A DNA stretch of 64,000 nucleotides from the NCBI GenBank assembly GCA_002224055.1, contig AZLU01000124.1:56584-120583 (forward strand), written 5' to 3'. This DNA comes from Pezizomycotina sp. ARF18 (Eukaryota > Ascomycota). The notes under the pieces were generated by a model. That model had not been told where the DNA came from. It did not search any database and saw nothing but the letters and a program-made list of their open reading frames with translations. The translations under genes and the position numbers were made by a program. This document shows positions 1 to 11,590 of this stretch, in pieces (within the stretch, counting starts at the first letter, position 1; each line of letters starts with the position of its first letter).

Positions 1-2227
1 CTCCAATTCGAAGTTCTTCCCGTTCTACTACGCTTCTATCGCTGGTCGTGAATGCATCGGATTTCAACTGGACATCACAAGCCCTGTTCTGATTCATTCT
101 TTGAACAGAAAATACAAAAAAAAACCTGAATCATAACGTGGAAACACCTAGAGCGAAGAAAACTCCGCCGCTACCCAAGACTTTGGCTACTACTGACCGA
201 ATACGTATTCATGCGAAACTGTAAGAATTCCCTTTGAAATTTGCGGTGAAACAGGTGTTCTATTCATAAGCATCCTCGAGCGTTGTTCACCGTGATCTCT
301 ATAAAGGTTCCAGGACGGCCGATTAACTACCTATGAACGGCTCCGATCACTCTTTTCAGTTGCCGTGGTTCGCATCATGATCGCCGTAATGACAATGTAC
401 ATGAACTCGATAAATTCAGATCCAATAACTATAACCACAACCTATCACGACGAAAGATATCCTTATTATTTTCTATTGCATAGAGAGGTGCAAAAAAAAC
501 GTAGGACTATAGCACTAGATGGCTTTCGGGGCAAGTCAAATACTTTAGGTCAACGCTTTTCTGTGGGTTTTAGCAATACTTGATTATCTCTAGCTCTCGC
601 TAGAGCTCTTTAATTGTGGGAAGAGGAGACGAAATTGAGAAGAAAGGAAAAAGGGGGAGCGGGAAGGGGAGTTCACATCTCAAAATCTAACATCGCATGC
701 ATCATGGGGGGCTCGTTTCGTTTTTGGGGTGGCTCATGTCATCAAGGTCAATCGATAATCTTAGCGGCGCGGTGCGGAGAGAGAGGGTTGAAACATGCCT
801 AACGTTGGGTTCAGGTTAGGGCGGGGCGTAGAGGTATGGGCATCTGGGGGAGCGCCTGCGGGGATTTAGAGGGCCACTTATATAATTGGATCCTCCATAG
901 CAGTTATAAACCCGACACAGCTCGAATTTAACCAGCCCTAATGTCGAAAGAGAAGAGTCTTCATTTATACTGGGTTCCCGGTTCTAAACCTTACGCTTCA
1001 AAACATCTCACGGTGCTCGGCTACAAGACGTGGCAAGGCCGAGTGAGAAGAAGAGAGGGCGATAGCGTTGCAGCCCCGTTTCTTTGTGCCGCTCCTCATT
1101 GTTTCTTTATTTTGCAGATCAACTGGCGCCCAACTCTGTACAGATGTTGGATTTCTTACGCGAGATCGCTTCATGTGCCACTTGGCGGGTTCAAATGGTT
1201 CTAACATCCCGCATCAGAGCGCCACGGCCGCGGCCATGCCTTACGGCTTGTTTCTGCGAGCACTTGCGTCAAATAATCTATACAAAATTGAGCCCGGTTG
1301 GGCCTAATGCCCATTTTTAAATTGTAGATCGGACTTGCGTCATACGCGAACCTTGCCGAATGACGATATATTTTCCTTTGTTTCTTTTAGATAAAATTGA
1401 AGGGAATATTAAGCGGTACTTAGCTTGGGCGTGTTTGTCCCGCGCAGCCTGAGAAATGTCCGGCAAAGTTTTTCGGGTCGCGTTTAATCGCGTCCGAATG
1501 TTACGAATGCTCTCATCATATAAAAAAAATTCGGAATCATTAAGACTTATAGCTCCCTGTTTCTAGTGCCCGTGAACTCGAGTTTTCTCTGATCTCGTTT
1601 ATATTTCCTATTCTACACGCAATAAGACTGGGGTTTTAAGACTTCAAGAAGCACGTCCTGTAAACTCAACCTAGCCCCTAGAAGGGGTTCAAAATGATCG
1701 CTTATTCTTGTCCGATTCTCTAATCCACGTCCTCCTAAACGATATCCATTCGATCATCCCTCGGCCATCGCCCAGCGTTAGCGGAACCAGGACATGCCCT
1801 AACGACCTACACTTCCTACCCTATTCCACCATCTCCCTCGGGCAACCGTACATCTACTAGGCGTGCCGCTTATCAAGGATCGTCACCAGCGGCTACGGAC
1901 GCATCCGAATCCCCACGAGCCTCGACGCAGAGCGGCGCGGCACCGGGAAACACGCGACAGTGAGTACCGACGCTACTATGATTTTGCGGAACTGGAATCG
2001 GGGCAGTCGGAGATAGCACCGAAACTTGAGAGGGAAAAGAAAAATGGTAGGATATTTCATTGTGAATTGAGCTTTTTTTTTTTTTTTTTCGAGAGAGAGA
2101 GAGAGGGAAGTTCGTAAGATCGAGGTCAAAAATTAAGAAACGAAACAAAAAGTTCACCGGTGCATTGCCCGAAGGAAAGCCCAAGTAAACCTTTTTCAAA
2201 CAATTAGCTTCTCTTCGCATCAACCGC
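1..2227. other. Intergenic, no supported gene
   Basis: No reading frame here has a recognisable domain, and none has a coding-like composition. Visible landmarks are a 17-base T run at 2073-2089 followed directly by a short GA repeat (2091-2104), and a run of short frames around 941-1320 that overlap one another on both strands, as expected of chance frames in GC-balanced DNA. A 3' end or UTR of a gene lying to the left of the window cannot be excluded. Confidence 0.5.
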
Positions 2228-2548
2228 GTGGGGAATCTTCGACTCGGAGGTTGCTATTTTGCATTTATTACCAGAGACGTTTCAGAGCCTTACTACCGTG
2301 AGACCTACTTCGTGACAAAGAGTGCAGTGGTAGTCCTACGCAAAAGCAACACGATCGCGAGGTTTAGGCCCCCCTTCTTTTCAGTTTCGTGCTTCGGGTG
2401 GTTGAACATGCGAGGGGAACCTGGCTTCGGCTCCTCACCGACCAACAGCGCAAAACCAGCTCATCTCATCTCAAGAGCCCAAAAACATTTCGGCACGAGT
2501 ATCACCATCTTACCTATTAATTTAAAAAAGACAGAAACGTCTCCATAA

Positions 2549-3438
2549 ATGTTTCAAGGCCTATAAAAGCGTTCTCCGTGAACGAGCAGGCAATAGAACC
2601 GTATGCCTCTTTTTGTGAAAAAAAAAAAAAAAAAACAAGAGCATCACAACGTTCCTACGGTTATTAAAGAAATGATGATAAAAACAAGGGCTCAACATTT
2701 TGAAGGTCCCCCCGGGCGTTTAGTCATGTAATCGAGCAGTACAGAAAGATAATCAAGCCTCTTTTGCCTTTGCAAGGAGACAAAACAGTAACGAAACGAG
2801 CAGCTCTACGCCAATCTAACCATACCCCATCCTTCAAAAACTCCATAATAAAAGAAACAATCAAATCAAACAACCCAATCAAGGCAAAAGTCAATCCCTA
2901 AAGCCGAGCCTAAACTCCGAAGCCCATCGATCCTATCATTACAGTTGTAGACTGGAGTTAGCAAGTGTCCAGTTGTTATCCCCGTTTCTAGGTTTAGGGT
3001 ATCTTACTCACCAAGTAACCGATTCGTTATCCGAAAAGTGAAGTTATTCCAAACAAAAGAAAAGGAAAGAATGTTATAATCCAATAGACGCCCGATAGCC
3101 ATATACGATGCGATGCAGTGGTGCTAGTAATACCTGTATCGCGAGCCGGAAAGTTAGTAAGAGAGGTGAAGAAAGGTGATGAAGGTGGTTGTGATCGTGA
3201 TGAGAGAACGACTTACCAAAAAAAATCCCAATCCCAAACCCCATTCCGTAAAAAAAAAAAAACGAAAAACACCAAAACCGCCTTTACCATTCCAATATGT
3301 CAAACAAACCATCTTCTTTCCAGATGTAATCAAAAAGAGCAAAAAGAACCAGTAAAAAAGAAAACCAAACCCCTCCGCCTTTCAAGCATCCCCACTACCG
3401 CCGCTCCTCAAGCTCTCCCTACTCGTCCAAACCGTCCC
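2549..3438. other. Intergenic, downstream of acidic-protein gene
   Basis: No gene is supported. The stretch has A-rich runs (an A tract near 2618-2635) and pyrimidine-rich sequence. The Lys-rich frame on the plus strand from 3118 is antisense to the 3' end of the minus-strand gene and is not believable as a protein. The minus-strand gene probably terminates in this stretch. Confidence 0.45.
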
Positions 3439-6142
3439 CTAACTTTCCCCACAATCTTCCTCCCAACAGCCCTCGTCAAGCTCCCACTGCCCGCGCTCGC
3501 TCATCATCGCAACCTCCATCTTAACCTTCTCCAAACTCAAGCTTCTCGCGCTGCTACCTCTCGACGACACCTCCTCGCAGATAACACTCAACTGCGACCC
3601 ACCCCCAAGTTTCCTAGTACTCTCCCACGCTGAGTACTTCAGGAACCTCTGTCCATCGCGGACGCGCAGGTATCCCATCCGACGAGGACTGTTACTCCGC
3701 GGATTTTATCCCTGATCATGTCGCGGCACTCGTGATCTCGCCGAGGACGGTGCGGCGAATACTCCCTTTGCTGCTATCATTCGTACCGGTGTGGGAAGAG
3801 CTATCGGATGAGGACTCGGTGTGCTTGACGTCGCCGTAGAAGAGGCGCTTGTTTTCCTTCTCTCTGTAGTCTGAGACCGTGCGTGGGTCTAGGAATGCGG
3901 TGGAGACGTGGGAGCGGAGGGAGTGCAGGCTGCCGCAGACGGATATTTGTTCGAGATCGGTACCGTGCTTCGCGGGTGCAGTCTGGGGCGCATTTTCGCC
4001 GGCGGTGAAGGTGCCGTACGAGCGCTGAGATGTGTACAGCGCTGTAGAAGAGTCGGAAATGGTGGGGTAGACTTCGTTGAGAACCTCGAGGTCGTGATGC
4101 TGGCGCATGGTTTCGGTGACGGCCGCTAGGGAAAGGTCGGTTTCAGAAAGACTGGAGGCGAGGGGAGGCTGCGGCATCATCGGTATCCCAGACCATATGC
4201 GGGCGCGGGAGGGCGATGGTGTTCTTGACGACGCGGAGGTAGGAGCCGGTCTCGCAGGTCGATTCGGTGAGGGAGGTGGTGGGGGTGAGCTTAGTGTTCT
4301 AGACCGGTTGTTAGTAGAGAGAAAAAAAAAGCCTCCTCGAAGAATTCTAACAAAAGTGTTGCCTTACCGCATCGTGAATACTCCCTTCCTCGTATTCATC
4401 ATACTCAATAAAAGCACCCTCCTCTTTCACAGTCGGCAGCGCCGGCTTCATCGCGTTCCCGTCCACAACCGAAAGCTTCCCCTTGCAATATCGCTTAAAC
4501 TTCGCAATAGACGACGGCTTATTCTCAGCGTTAGCACCACGCTGCCCTTGCTTCGGATACACGAACCGTGCGCTAACTGGTTCACTGCCCCACTTGATCG
4601 TATTCTCCTTCTGCTTTGCCGAAACAGGTTCCTTGCGCGCCGCATGGTCTGCCTTCAAGTTGAACAGGAGCTCCTGCAGCGACATCAAGTTGGATTTCGC
4701 TTCCTTGTTAATCGCGGCAAAGTCCTCCTCAACTAACGACGAATCAGTAGACGCGTTCGAAGGGGTTGGAGAGCGAACGTCATTGATGCCGTCGAGCCAG
4801 AGCTTGCGGAGGAGGCCGGAGATCTCGGAGCGCTCGGGGCTTCCGGAGGTGTAAGGTGCGAGTTCCTCGTCTTCGCTATCGCTGGCTTCGGATGGTGGAG
4901 GGGCTGGTTGGAGGAAGGCGAGTTCTTCGCGGAAGAGCTGCTTGTAGTATTCGTCTTCGACTTCAAAAGGCTCGGGAGGAAGCGAACGGGATTCGTCGTC
5001 GGCGTTCTCAGGCTCGGTGGCGTCTAGTCGCAAAAAGGTGTCTGGGTCTGGGTGGTTGTCCGGATCTGGAGACGATCTTCCCGGAGTGGGCGATGCATCG
5101 ACGAACAACGGCATTTCGATGCCTTTGGAGTGATCCTCAGGGATAAAAAGCGGCGGTTCAATATCTCCAAGGTGGTCCTCAGGCACGAAGAGTGGCGATT
5201 CGATACTTTCCTGATCATCCTCAGATACGAAGAGCGGCGCTTCGTCCCCGGATTCGTCTACCAGTAAAGGGCCCATTTCATTGGTGCTGGTAGGAGCTGG
5301 CTCCAGTTCTTCAACGCGAGAAGGAATTCCTCCGCTGGCTCCTCCTTCTCATTTCCCCGGCGCCTGACGAAGAGGCGGTAATGGCGATTACCGTGGAGGT
5401 TCATGAACACGCAAGCCATAAACGGGAGCATCCGCATCTGTTCGGCATCCAGCTGCATCTGAGTCGGTTCAGCTTGGTAACTTCCTCGAGCTCTTCCTCT
5501 TCAGGCTCCTCCTCTTCCTTTATGGTCGCCAGTCGTGGCGGCGGCATACGGACCGAATACTCCTCCGGCGAAGGCGCGTACGTCTCCGAATCCAACTCGG
5601 ATTCCTCAGAGTAGTCCTGAAGACCCCCATCGTGAACCTCCTCCTCAGAGTTTTCGTCCACAGTTCCATCCTCCTTCTCCTCAACAGCATCAACACCAGA
5701 TACCGTAGAATCAAACTCCTCGAGCGTCAGCTCCGCGAAACACGTCTCGATCGTCCAGTCCGGCAGCGCAAACGCCACGCCGCTGACTTCCGCCGCAATG
5801 AGCGCCGTGCAGACGTTATGCGTGACCAAACAGACCGCGTCGAATAAGCTCCAGAAACCCTCGCGCATCGATAAACCGGTCTGGTGCGTGCGAGGATGAG
5901 TTCCCATCGGCGGGAACGATTCGAGAACGGAGGGTGGTGTGGTCCAGGAGCATCTGCTCGCGGAGGTCGTCGCGTCGGAGGACGAAGAAGCAGTAGATCT
6001 CCAGGAAGCTGAGGAGGCGTACGTAGCGGAGGAACGCGAAGAGGTATGCAAAGGAAGCTGTTGCGCCGGGGCGATGACTGTAGTTGTTGAAGGCAAAGAT
6101 GCTCCAGAGCCGACGGAGGGTGGTGATGAGCGGCGTTGGCAT
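3439..6142 (-). CDS. Large acidic protein with PLFVPEDH-type repeats and hydrophobic N-terminus
   Basis: Not assigned to a named family. Coding pieces run on the minus strand from about 6142 to 3439. The first part (6142-5820) is hydrophobic and aromatic (SFAYLFAFLRYVRLLSFLE, then CFFVLRR), suggesting one or two membrane segments. The middle is very acidic (EEKEDGTVDENSEEE, KEEEEPEEEELEE) and holds four spaced copies of a PLFV(P/S)ED(H/D) motif at about 5275-5090. A convincing 69-base intron lies at 4299-4367 (donor GTAAGG, branch CTACTAAC, acceptor TCTAG). The final exon is Ser/Thr-rich and ends near 3439. The frame changes at least four times, so length (roughly 800-900 residues) is approximate. 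The start is the ATG at 6142, beginning MPTPLITT; an upstream start is possible. It could instead be two adjacent genes. Confidence 0.5.
4299..4367 (-). other. Spliceosomal intron in acidic-protein gene
   Basis: Reading the minus strand, the intron starts GTAAGG and ends CTCTACTAACAACCGGTCTAG, with a near-perfect CTAAC branch site 10-15 bases before the acceptor. Length 69 is typical of filamentous ascomycetes. It explains why the acidic frame stops near 4347 and coding resumes near 4298. Confidence 0.7.
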
Positions 6143-6230
6143 CGTGTAGAGGACCTTTCCCACAAGGACCAGGGCGAAGCAGGAAACGCGACGCGGGAAA
6201 CCAGAAAAGCGTGAGGCCTGAAGGTCGACG

Positions 6231-6347
6231 AGGAGAGAGAGAGAGAGGAGAAGTCTTGGATTAATGGGCTCCGGTGATCTCGAAGCTATACTCGTACACG
6301 ATGAGAAATGGTTGATTAGTGGGTGGATAAGTAAGTTGAGGCATTAA

Positions 6348-6380
<33 letters not shown>

Positions 6381-6660
6381 GTGTTGACGATGGTTTCTTT
6401 GTTTGTTTGAAAGAAGGAGGAAAGAGAAGGAGGAAAGAGAAGGAGGAATAAAAGAGCTCACAGCTTGTCATTAATCGAAAATAGAAGTTGCTGGCGGTGA
6501 TGATAAAATAAAAAAGAGAAAATAAAATAAAAATAAAAAATTAAAAAAAAAATAAAAATAAAATAAAATACAAAAAAAATAAAAAATAAAAAAATAAAAA
6601 AATAAAAAGAAAAAATAAAATAATAAAATAATAAAATAAAATGTGACTCGGCCTTAACTA
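6231..6660. repeat. Microsatellite and A/T low-complexity cluster
   Basis: A short GA repeat (about 6231-6246) is followed by eleven ATG/GAT units at 6348-6380, a repeated GGAGGAAAGAGAA purine block at about 6415-6450, and an A-rich stretch built of AAATAA units at about 6505-6645. The His-run and Phe-run reading frames across it are artefacts of the repeats. Confidence 0.9.
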
Positions 6661-8908
6661 CTACTTTACGTTCAAACATGTTGAAAATTGCTTATACTTA
6701 TTATTGAAATAGAAGTTAAGTATCTATTTACAAATAATGTCATAGAGCACAGTTACAAATAACGACAACAACAACAGCAACAACAACAATAATAAATGGT
6801 AATAATGAATAATAATGGATAATGTCATATCGTTCTCTCCTCCGAAAAACCGTAAGTATTTAAATCAGTTCTCGCTCCGTATCGGGTGGGTTTACTTAAA
6901 GTATTCCCGCCCTAGCCGCCCCTTTTCTTCCCATGCCCGGCCGGGTCCTCGCCCTCCGAGTCCCCCCTGCTCAGCATCCGCGATGTCATTCCGCGGACCC
7001 TAGCTTGACGGTCTCCAGTATATGAGTCTCGTCGGTCCATGGTATCGTGTAGCGGTGGTGGTCACCGAGGGGTACTACCTTAAGTCTACCCTCAACGTCG
7101 AGATCTACATCTAGGCAGAGGTATTCAAATTCGTCGTCGCGGTCGTTTTTTTTCGCTCTACGGTGTTAGATACTCTGGAGTTTGTATAGTAGGGATTGGC
7201 TTCCGCGTTATATAGGGGGCTGCGAATCTCATCCCCCGCTTTCGAGGTGAAAGGGTGTCTGCAAGCCGCCGTTCGTCGCCTGGCTGGGCATGTCTAGATC
7301 ACGGCCCGCCGCAGAGCTTGCTTCACTGGATTAATATTTCTCCATCAGTACCAGTCTATGAAAACGCCAATACATACGATCAAAAATTTGAACCGTTTTT
7401 CACGAATTGTCATTTTCTTACAAAGCCATTCGCTGTGCCCCTCCCTTATGTCACTCGTAATCATAGAATTGCAAGCCGCGGGGCCACTGGCAAGGACCGA
7501 CGCGGCCAGCCGCCTCCCCGTTGAACGCCAGTCACACCCGCCACGCTCGAGATAGCCCTTCTTTTTCTTGTTTAGTTCTTGCATGTCAAGTATGCGGGTG
7601 ACCAAGGAGGATAATGTTGGGCCGAAGGGCGGGTTGCCGTCGGTATTCCGTCAGGTCGTAAGTCACCTCTCAGCGCGCCTTATTCAAAAACAGCAATAGG
7701 GATCCGGTATTATACAAACATACTTGTAGCAGCACGAAGACCTCCACGAATTTACTGGTTCTGATACGCTCGCGGCACCCGAGTCCTCGGGCGTAGATTC
7801 GAAGTACCGTGAGGGGAGAAGAATACAGCAGACATTCTATCAGAATAAAAGTCCGGTGTCCAAGCCTCACCGCCTGAGGTTTCAGTGTCTGCAAATCTCA
7901 GGCTGTCGGGATGAATCAAATTCCGGTGTCGCAATCGTAATAAATGCTTCGCAAAAAAAATCTATTAAAAAAAATCTGTTTAACTAAACCTATAGGCGTT
8001 TGAAGAGAAAATAGAGAAGGGATAGACGGAGTGGGTATTAGCTCTATTTAAAACAGTATTTCCTCGCAGCCTATTCTTGCAGGTAAACGAAGCAATACAC
8101 CTGAAGATGCTTAGAGCTCATTTCTCGGGACGTGTATTTGGTGACGCCTTTCTCTCAAACGACGCAGGCAAAGGAGGCTGATAGCCTGAGAAAGGCCGTT
8201 CTGCCTTCGCACAGTGCACTCGGAATGACTCCTATCTGAAATGCCCCCCACAGCCAGTTACCTCTGATGCCTCCCTCGTAGGATGGGAGGCTGGGCGGCC
8301 ACACCGGCGCGTGATGCACTGGTGGGGATTGTAAGATCATGGCCTTTTGGTTTTCCAAACACACTGGCATCATGATACTTTGATATTGCTTTTCGTGTAC
8401 CCGACGCTCTAAAGACTTTCTCGACGCGTTCCCTAGTGCGTCTTAATACCAAAGCCTCGCGTATCGCGAATTAAATACTGACAACGGAATTGCATTGCGT
8501 ACCGAGCCTAAATGAACAAACTTGATGATACTACACGGAGTACGCGGCCCTTGAAGGCTCCAGAATTACAATACTATATCGCGATAGTATATTACTTTGC
8601 ATCGTTGGAAATTTTAGCGCCGGACATCTCAACAGCCTATGTCAATATGACTTTGAGGACATGGGATCCACATTGAGATTTTGCTAGGAGGGCATCGTTA
8701 ATTATATTCATATAAAATTACTACCTTGATAAATTAGAATTGTTATATACCCGGGCCAGATGTATCCGGAGACTCATAATATCCACCTTTTTGTATTTTC
8801 ACGATCCCGCTTTGGAGTGCGAAAGTATTGAATTGTATTACGACTACAAAACGTTAGTATCTAGAGTGCTTAGTGATGCAAGTGTAAGCAGATATTCTCA
8901 AAGCAATA
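6661..8908. other. Intergenic, no supported gene
   Basis: No domain or coding-like frame was recognised. The sequence near 7850-7880 carries a GC-rich element (TCCAAGCCTCACCGCCT) also found near 10787 and, inverted, near 14641. Otherwise this is unremarkable intergenic DNA with (CAA)n-like sequence near 6760-6790. Confidence 0.45.
7858..7874 (+). repeat. Short dispersed GC-rich repeat, copy 1
   Basis: TCCAAGCCTCACCGCCT is shared with copy 2 at about 10787-10803; the preceding TCCGG(T)TG also matches, giving about 23 shared positions with one inserted base. A shorter inverted copy sits at about 14641-14655 just upstream of the zinc-finger gene. Confidence 0.6.
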
Positions 8909-9959
8909 TTACAAATCAAGCAAACGATGCTGCGTAGTCTCTCCTCCCTTGAAAGAATGGAAACGATCCTGTTCCCCCGCCCGAGTAATTGGAATGCCAT
9001 ACTCATAAACCCTTAATCCCCCTCGCCCCGCCCGATGGAAGGGGTGTTCGCGGCACACGGCCACAATTTCCCTTTTGTCCGGGGCCCGCCGCCTCCTGTT
9101 GAGGTTCTTCCGAAGCCTTTCCGCCTCGGCCGCGGCGCGATCGGCTCTCAATCTCATCCTCTCGCGCTCGGACTCGACGTTTCTCAATCTCCGTATCTCG
9201 GCCTCGGCACCACGCAGGCGCCGCTTCAAGGAGAGCATCCTATCAGAACCCTGCCCCGGTTCTTCCTCCGCCTCTTCTCCCTCCTCCCCACTGCCGCTTG
9301 CTCCTCCTCCATGCAACTGGCGCCGAACACTTCCCCTTCCATCCGAAAGCGCGATCGCGGCATCGTCCCCCCCCCCCCCCCTACACTCCTTCCCTTTTGC
9401 ACCATGATCCACCTGCGTCTACTTCTTCGGATGCATATTTGCGGTGCGCCTCTTCAAACCATCCCTCCGCGATATCCCCTTCCCGCAGATGTGGCAGCGG
9501 TACCGCCACGGCTCCTCGTGCACTTGCCGAAGGTGAGAATCGGGTCCGAGGGCGCCGTGATGATTTTTGGCGAATCGTGTAGCCAGGTCAGATCATCCGC
9601 AACGGCGACGTTGGTTTCATAAAGATCCCAACGGTCAGTGAAACCCAATAGATTATTTTCCACAATGGCGTGTACGTTTACGTCAGCTCTCAAGGGCGCA
9701 TTGAGGACATGAAAAGAATTTTATAAGAATGAGGGTTTACCTTCCATACCCAGCTCCTTGAATGGGTCGACATCGTGGACTACGAACTTTCAACACATTC
9801 CCCAGAGGACGACCACGGGAATCCGCACGTTGTACGGCCATCGTACCGAGAGAACCGCTGCTGATCATCATCCGGCCATTCGTGGAAGACCTGCCAGCTT
9901 TGCGTCGACAAATTACCTTTGAGGTACCACGGCGATAAAACCCCCAGGAAGAACACCAT
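8909..9959 (-). pseudogene. Decayed C2H2 zinc-finger gene, inverted paralogue of the 14.7 kb gene
   Basis: Starting at the ATG near 9959 the minus strand encodes LSPWYLKG, then WQVFHEWPDDD and RIPVVVLWGMC, which match LWFLKG, WQIFHEWPDDD and RIPLVVLWGMC of the copy at 14683-16032. After a probable intron the pieces FTDRWDLYET and WLHDSPKI match FNDWDPYDLNT and FLNSPKV. A C2H2-like finger follows near 9440-9520 (CHICGKGISRRDGLKRR...H), then an acidic linker and a Glu/Arg-rich coiled coil (SLKRRLRGAEAEIRRLR) resembling AEAEIRRLR in the other copy. Several frame changes and stops (a TAG right after the finger) break it. In the second finger the position of the first zinc-binding His is Arg. Family knowledge: such proteins are nuclear DNA-binding regulators. 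Whether the breaks are real or assembly errors is open; the His loss and looser match suggest genuine decay. Confidence 0.6.
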
Positions 9960-10046
9960 TTGGTTTTCTCACTGTAGTTCCCTCTGTTTCGTTGGGTGGT
10001 TTCACTCTGTTTAGATAAGAACCTGCTCGTCTAATTCTTCTAGGTG

Positions 10047-10717
10047 TCAATCCAGACCCGCTTCGAATGTTCTATAGGAAGCAAGGCCGGAAACAGTTTC
10101 CGGGCCAGACGACCGCGGGAAGAAAAACTTGTTCTCTGAAGACGTGGTGTCGTTTTGCTCGTTGGGTTTGTCGCGATGATGGCCTGCAGGTTCGAGGTAC
10201 TGTCCTACGGGATCTTTACCATCGGCGATCCTATCAGCACCAAAACACGTCCACGTATACATCGCTAAATGTCATCAAAACCAAAACACCTGTGTGGAAT
10301 AAATGCAGAAACGTACGGAAGTTTTTGGCCTTGAGTTGGCGTCAGCCCAGGACCCGATCGACGGATGAGATCTGGGCCATCAGCCGCCGCGATAAAGGAT
10401 TCTGCTTAAATGCCGCGCACTGAATTAATAATGCGTTGAGAATAAGCCAGCCCCACCCGTCCGAACCTGGTCCAACGGTTTGTACGTCGGCAGACTCGGG
10501 GACGTCGACCACTTTGATGCGCGTGGACGAATGAACGTCTTTGCCTCTGTAGGATTCGAGTTCCAATCAATGACCTTTCTTTTTTGATGGCGGGGGTTAG
10601 GGCAGTCACGGCTTGACAGCTGAGAACAACGTGCTTGGGCACGCCAATCCACACCGACATAGGGCGTCGGGCTCTGAGAATCAGGTTCCAAATTACTCCC
10701 GCCGGTATTCTTTCCAC
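10047..10717 (-). CDS. Possible hypothetical gene fragments
   Basis: Minus-strand frames here have a plausible coding composition (VGVDWRAQARCSQ, KVVDVPESADVQTVGPGSDGWG, ADGKDPVGQYLEPAGHHRDK) and could be exons of one gene spread over at least two frames. I do not recognise a family and see no signal peptide or membrane segment. It lies between the inverted zinc-finger copies, so it may be part of the same duplicated tract or a decayed gene. Equally it may be non-coding. Confidence 0.2.
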
Positions 10718-10786
10718 TTCAGCGTCTCCACGTGGAGAAAGATTTTACTCGACATTCGCGAAAGAACCACCCGGGAGTTCCGGTTG

Positions 10787-10803
10787 TCCAAGCCTCACCG
10801 CCT
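10787..10803 (+). repeat. Short dispersed GC-rich repeat, copy 2
   Basis: Same TCCAAGCCTCACCGCCT sequence as at 7858-7874, again preceded by TCCGG(T)TG. Both copies are about 3 kb apart on the same strand, either side of the decayed zinc-finger gene. Confidence 0.6.
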
Positions 10804-11590
10804 AGTGCGGCACTGGAATGTAAATTGACACCAGTCCTTGCGACGATTGTGATCAACGAACACTTGGTTGAAAAATTATACACATTTCTTCACGAAAGTT
10901 TCCAGTGGGGTGGTTAATAAACGAGGATAGAAGCGGACATCGTCTCTATTTAAGAGGGACTCTCCCAGATGAAATCGCAGCCTTGTTATACCGGCATCCG
11001 ATATACTGTTCTGATGGATTATGGCCACAGCAACTTTCTGAGGTATTGACACTTGGGGGCACTTCCTCCGCCAAACTGCAAAGTCGGAGAAGGCCAGTAG
11101 CATTCCAGTTAGGTGAAAATGCCTCCCATACGAAATGCCTTCCGAAGATGCCTCCAATGCCTCCGACGCTCTCAATGCCCCGCTGTTTTTCTCCATACCA
11201 GACCAAGTAAGTATATGCGGCGGGGGCAGCGCCGGTTTTGTTGGACCAAAAATGCATACATGAAACTTGTGCATACAGAGCAATGAGAAGTTCTCATCAC
11301 GCGGGATTAAAGGCAACTAGCATTTTCGAAGGCTACAATCACCATTGATCCTTGTTCTTTGCTTTATTGGGATCTTTCGCGCTCAGATTCCATCAAAACT
11401 GCACCTGAACTCGGAAGACCTCGATGTTCATGTTGACATTCGACTAGAAGGATACCAAAAACGATGTTCATCTTCAAATGATTACTACTTTAATAAATTA
11501 CGCTTATATAGCAGATACATCCAGAGACTATTCTGTAGAAGCTATTTCCACGATTCAAGTGATAGCGACAAGACAAGAATGTTACTATTC

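Noticed and set aside
2228-2548. 106-codon plus-strand frame
   Set aside because: No domain, no supporting neighbour or splice signal; length is within chance expectation.
3118-3633. 171-codon Lys/Pro-rich plus-strand frame
   Set aside because: Overlaps, antisense, the 3' coding part of the acidic-protein gene and derives its Lys from A-runs.
6261-6461. His-run protein on the minus strand
   Set aside because: Produced by the GAT/ATC microsatellite; no coding context on either side.
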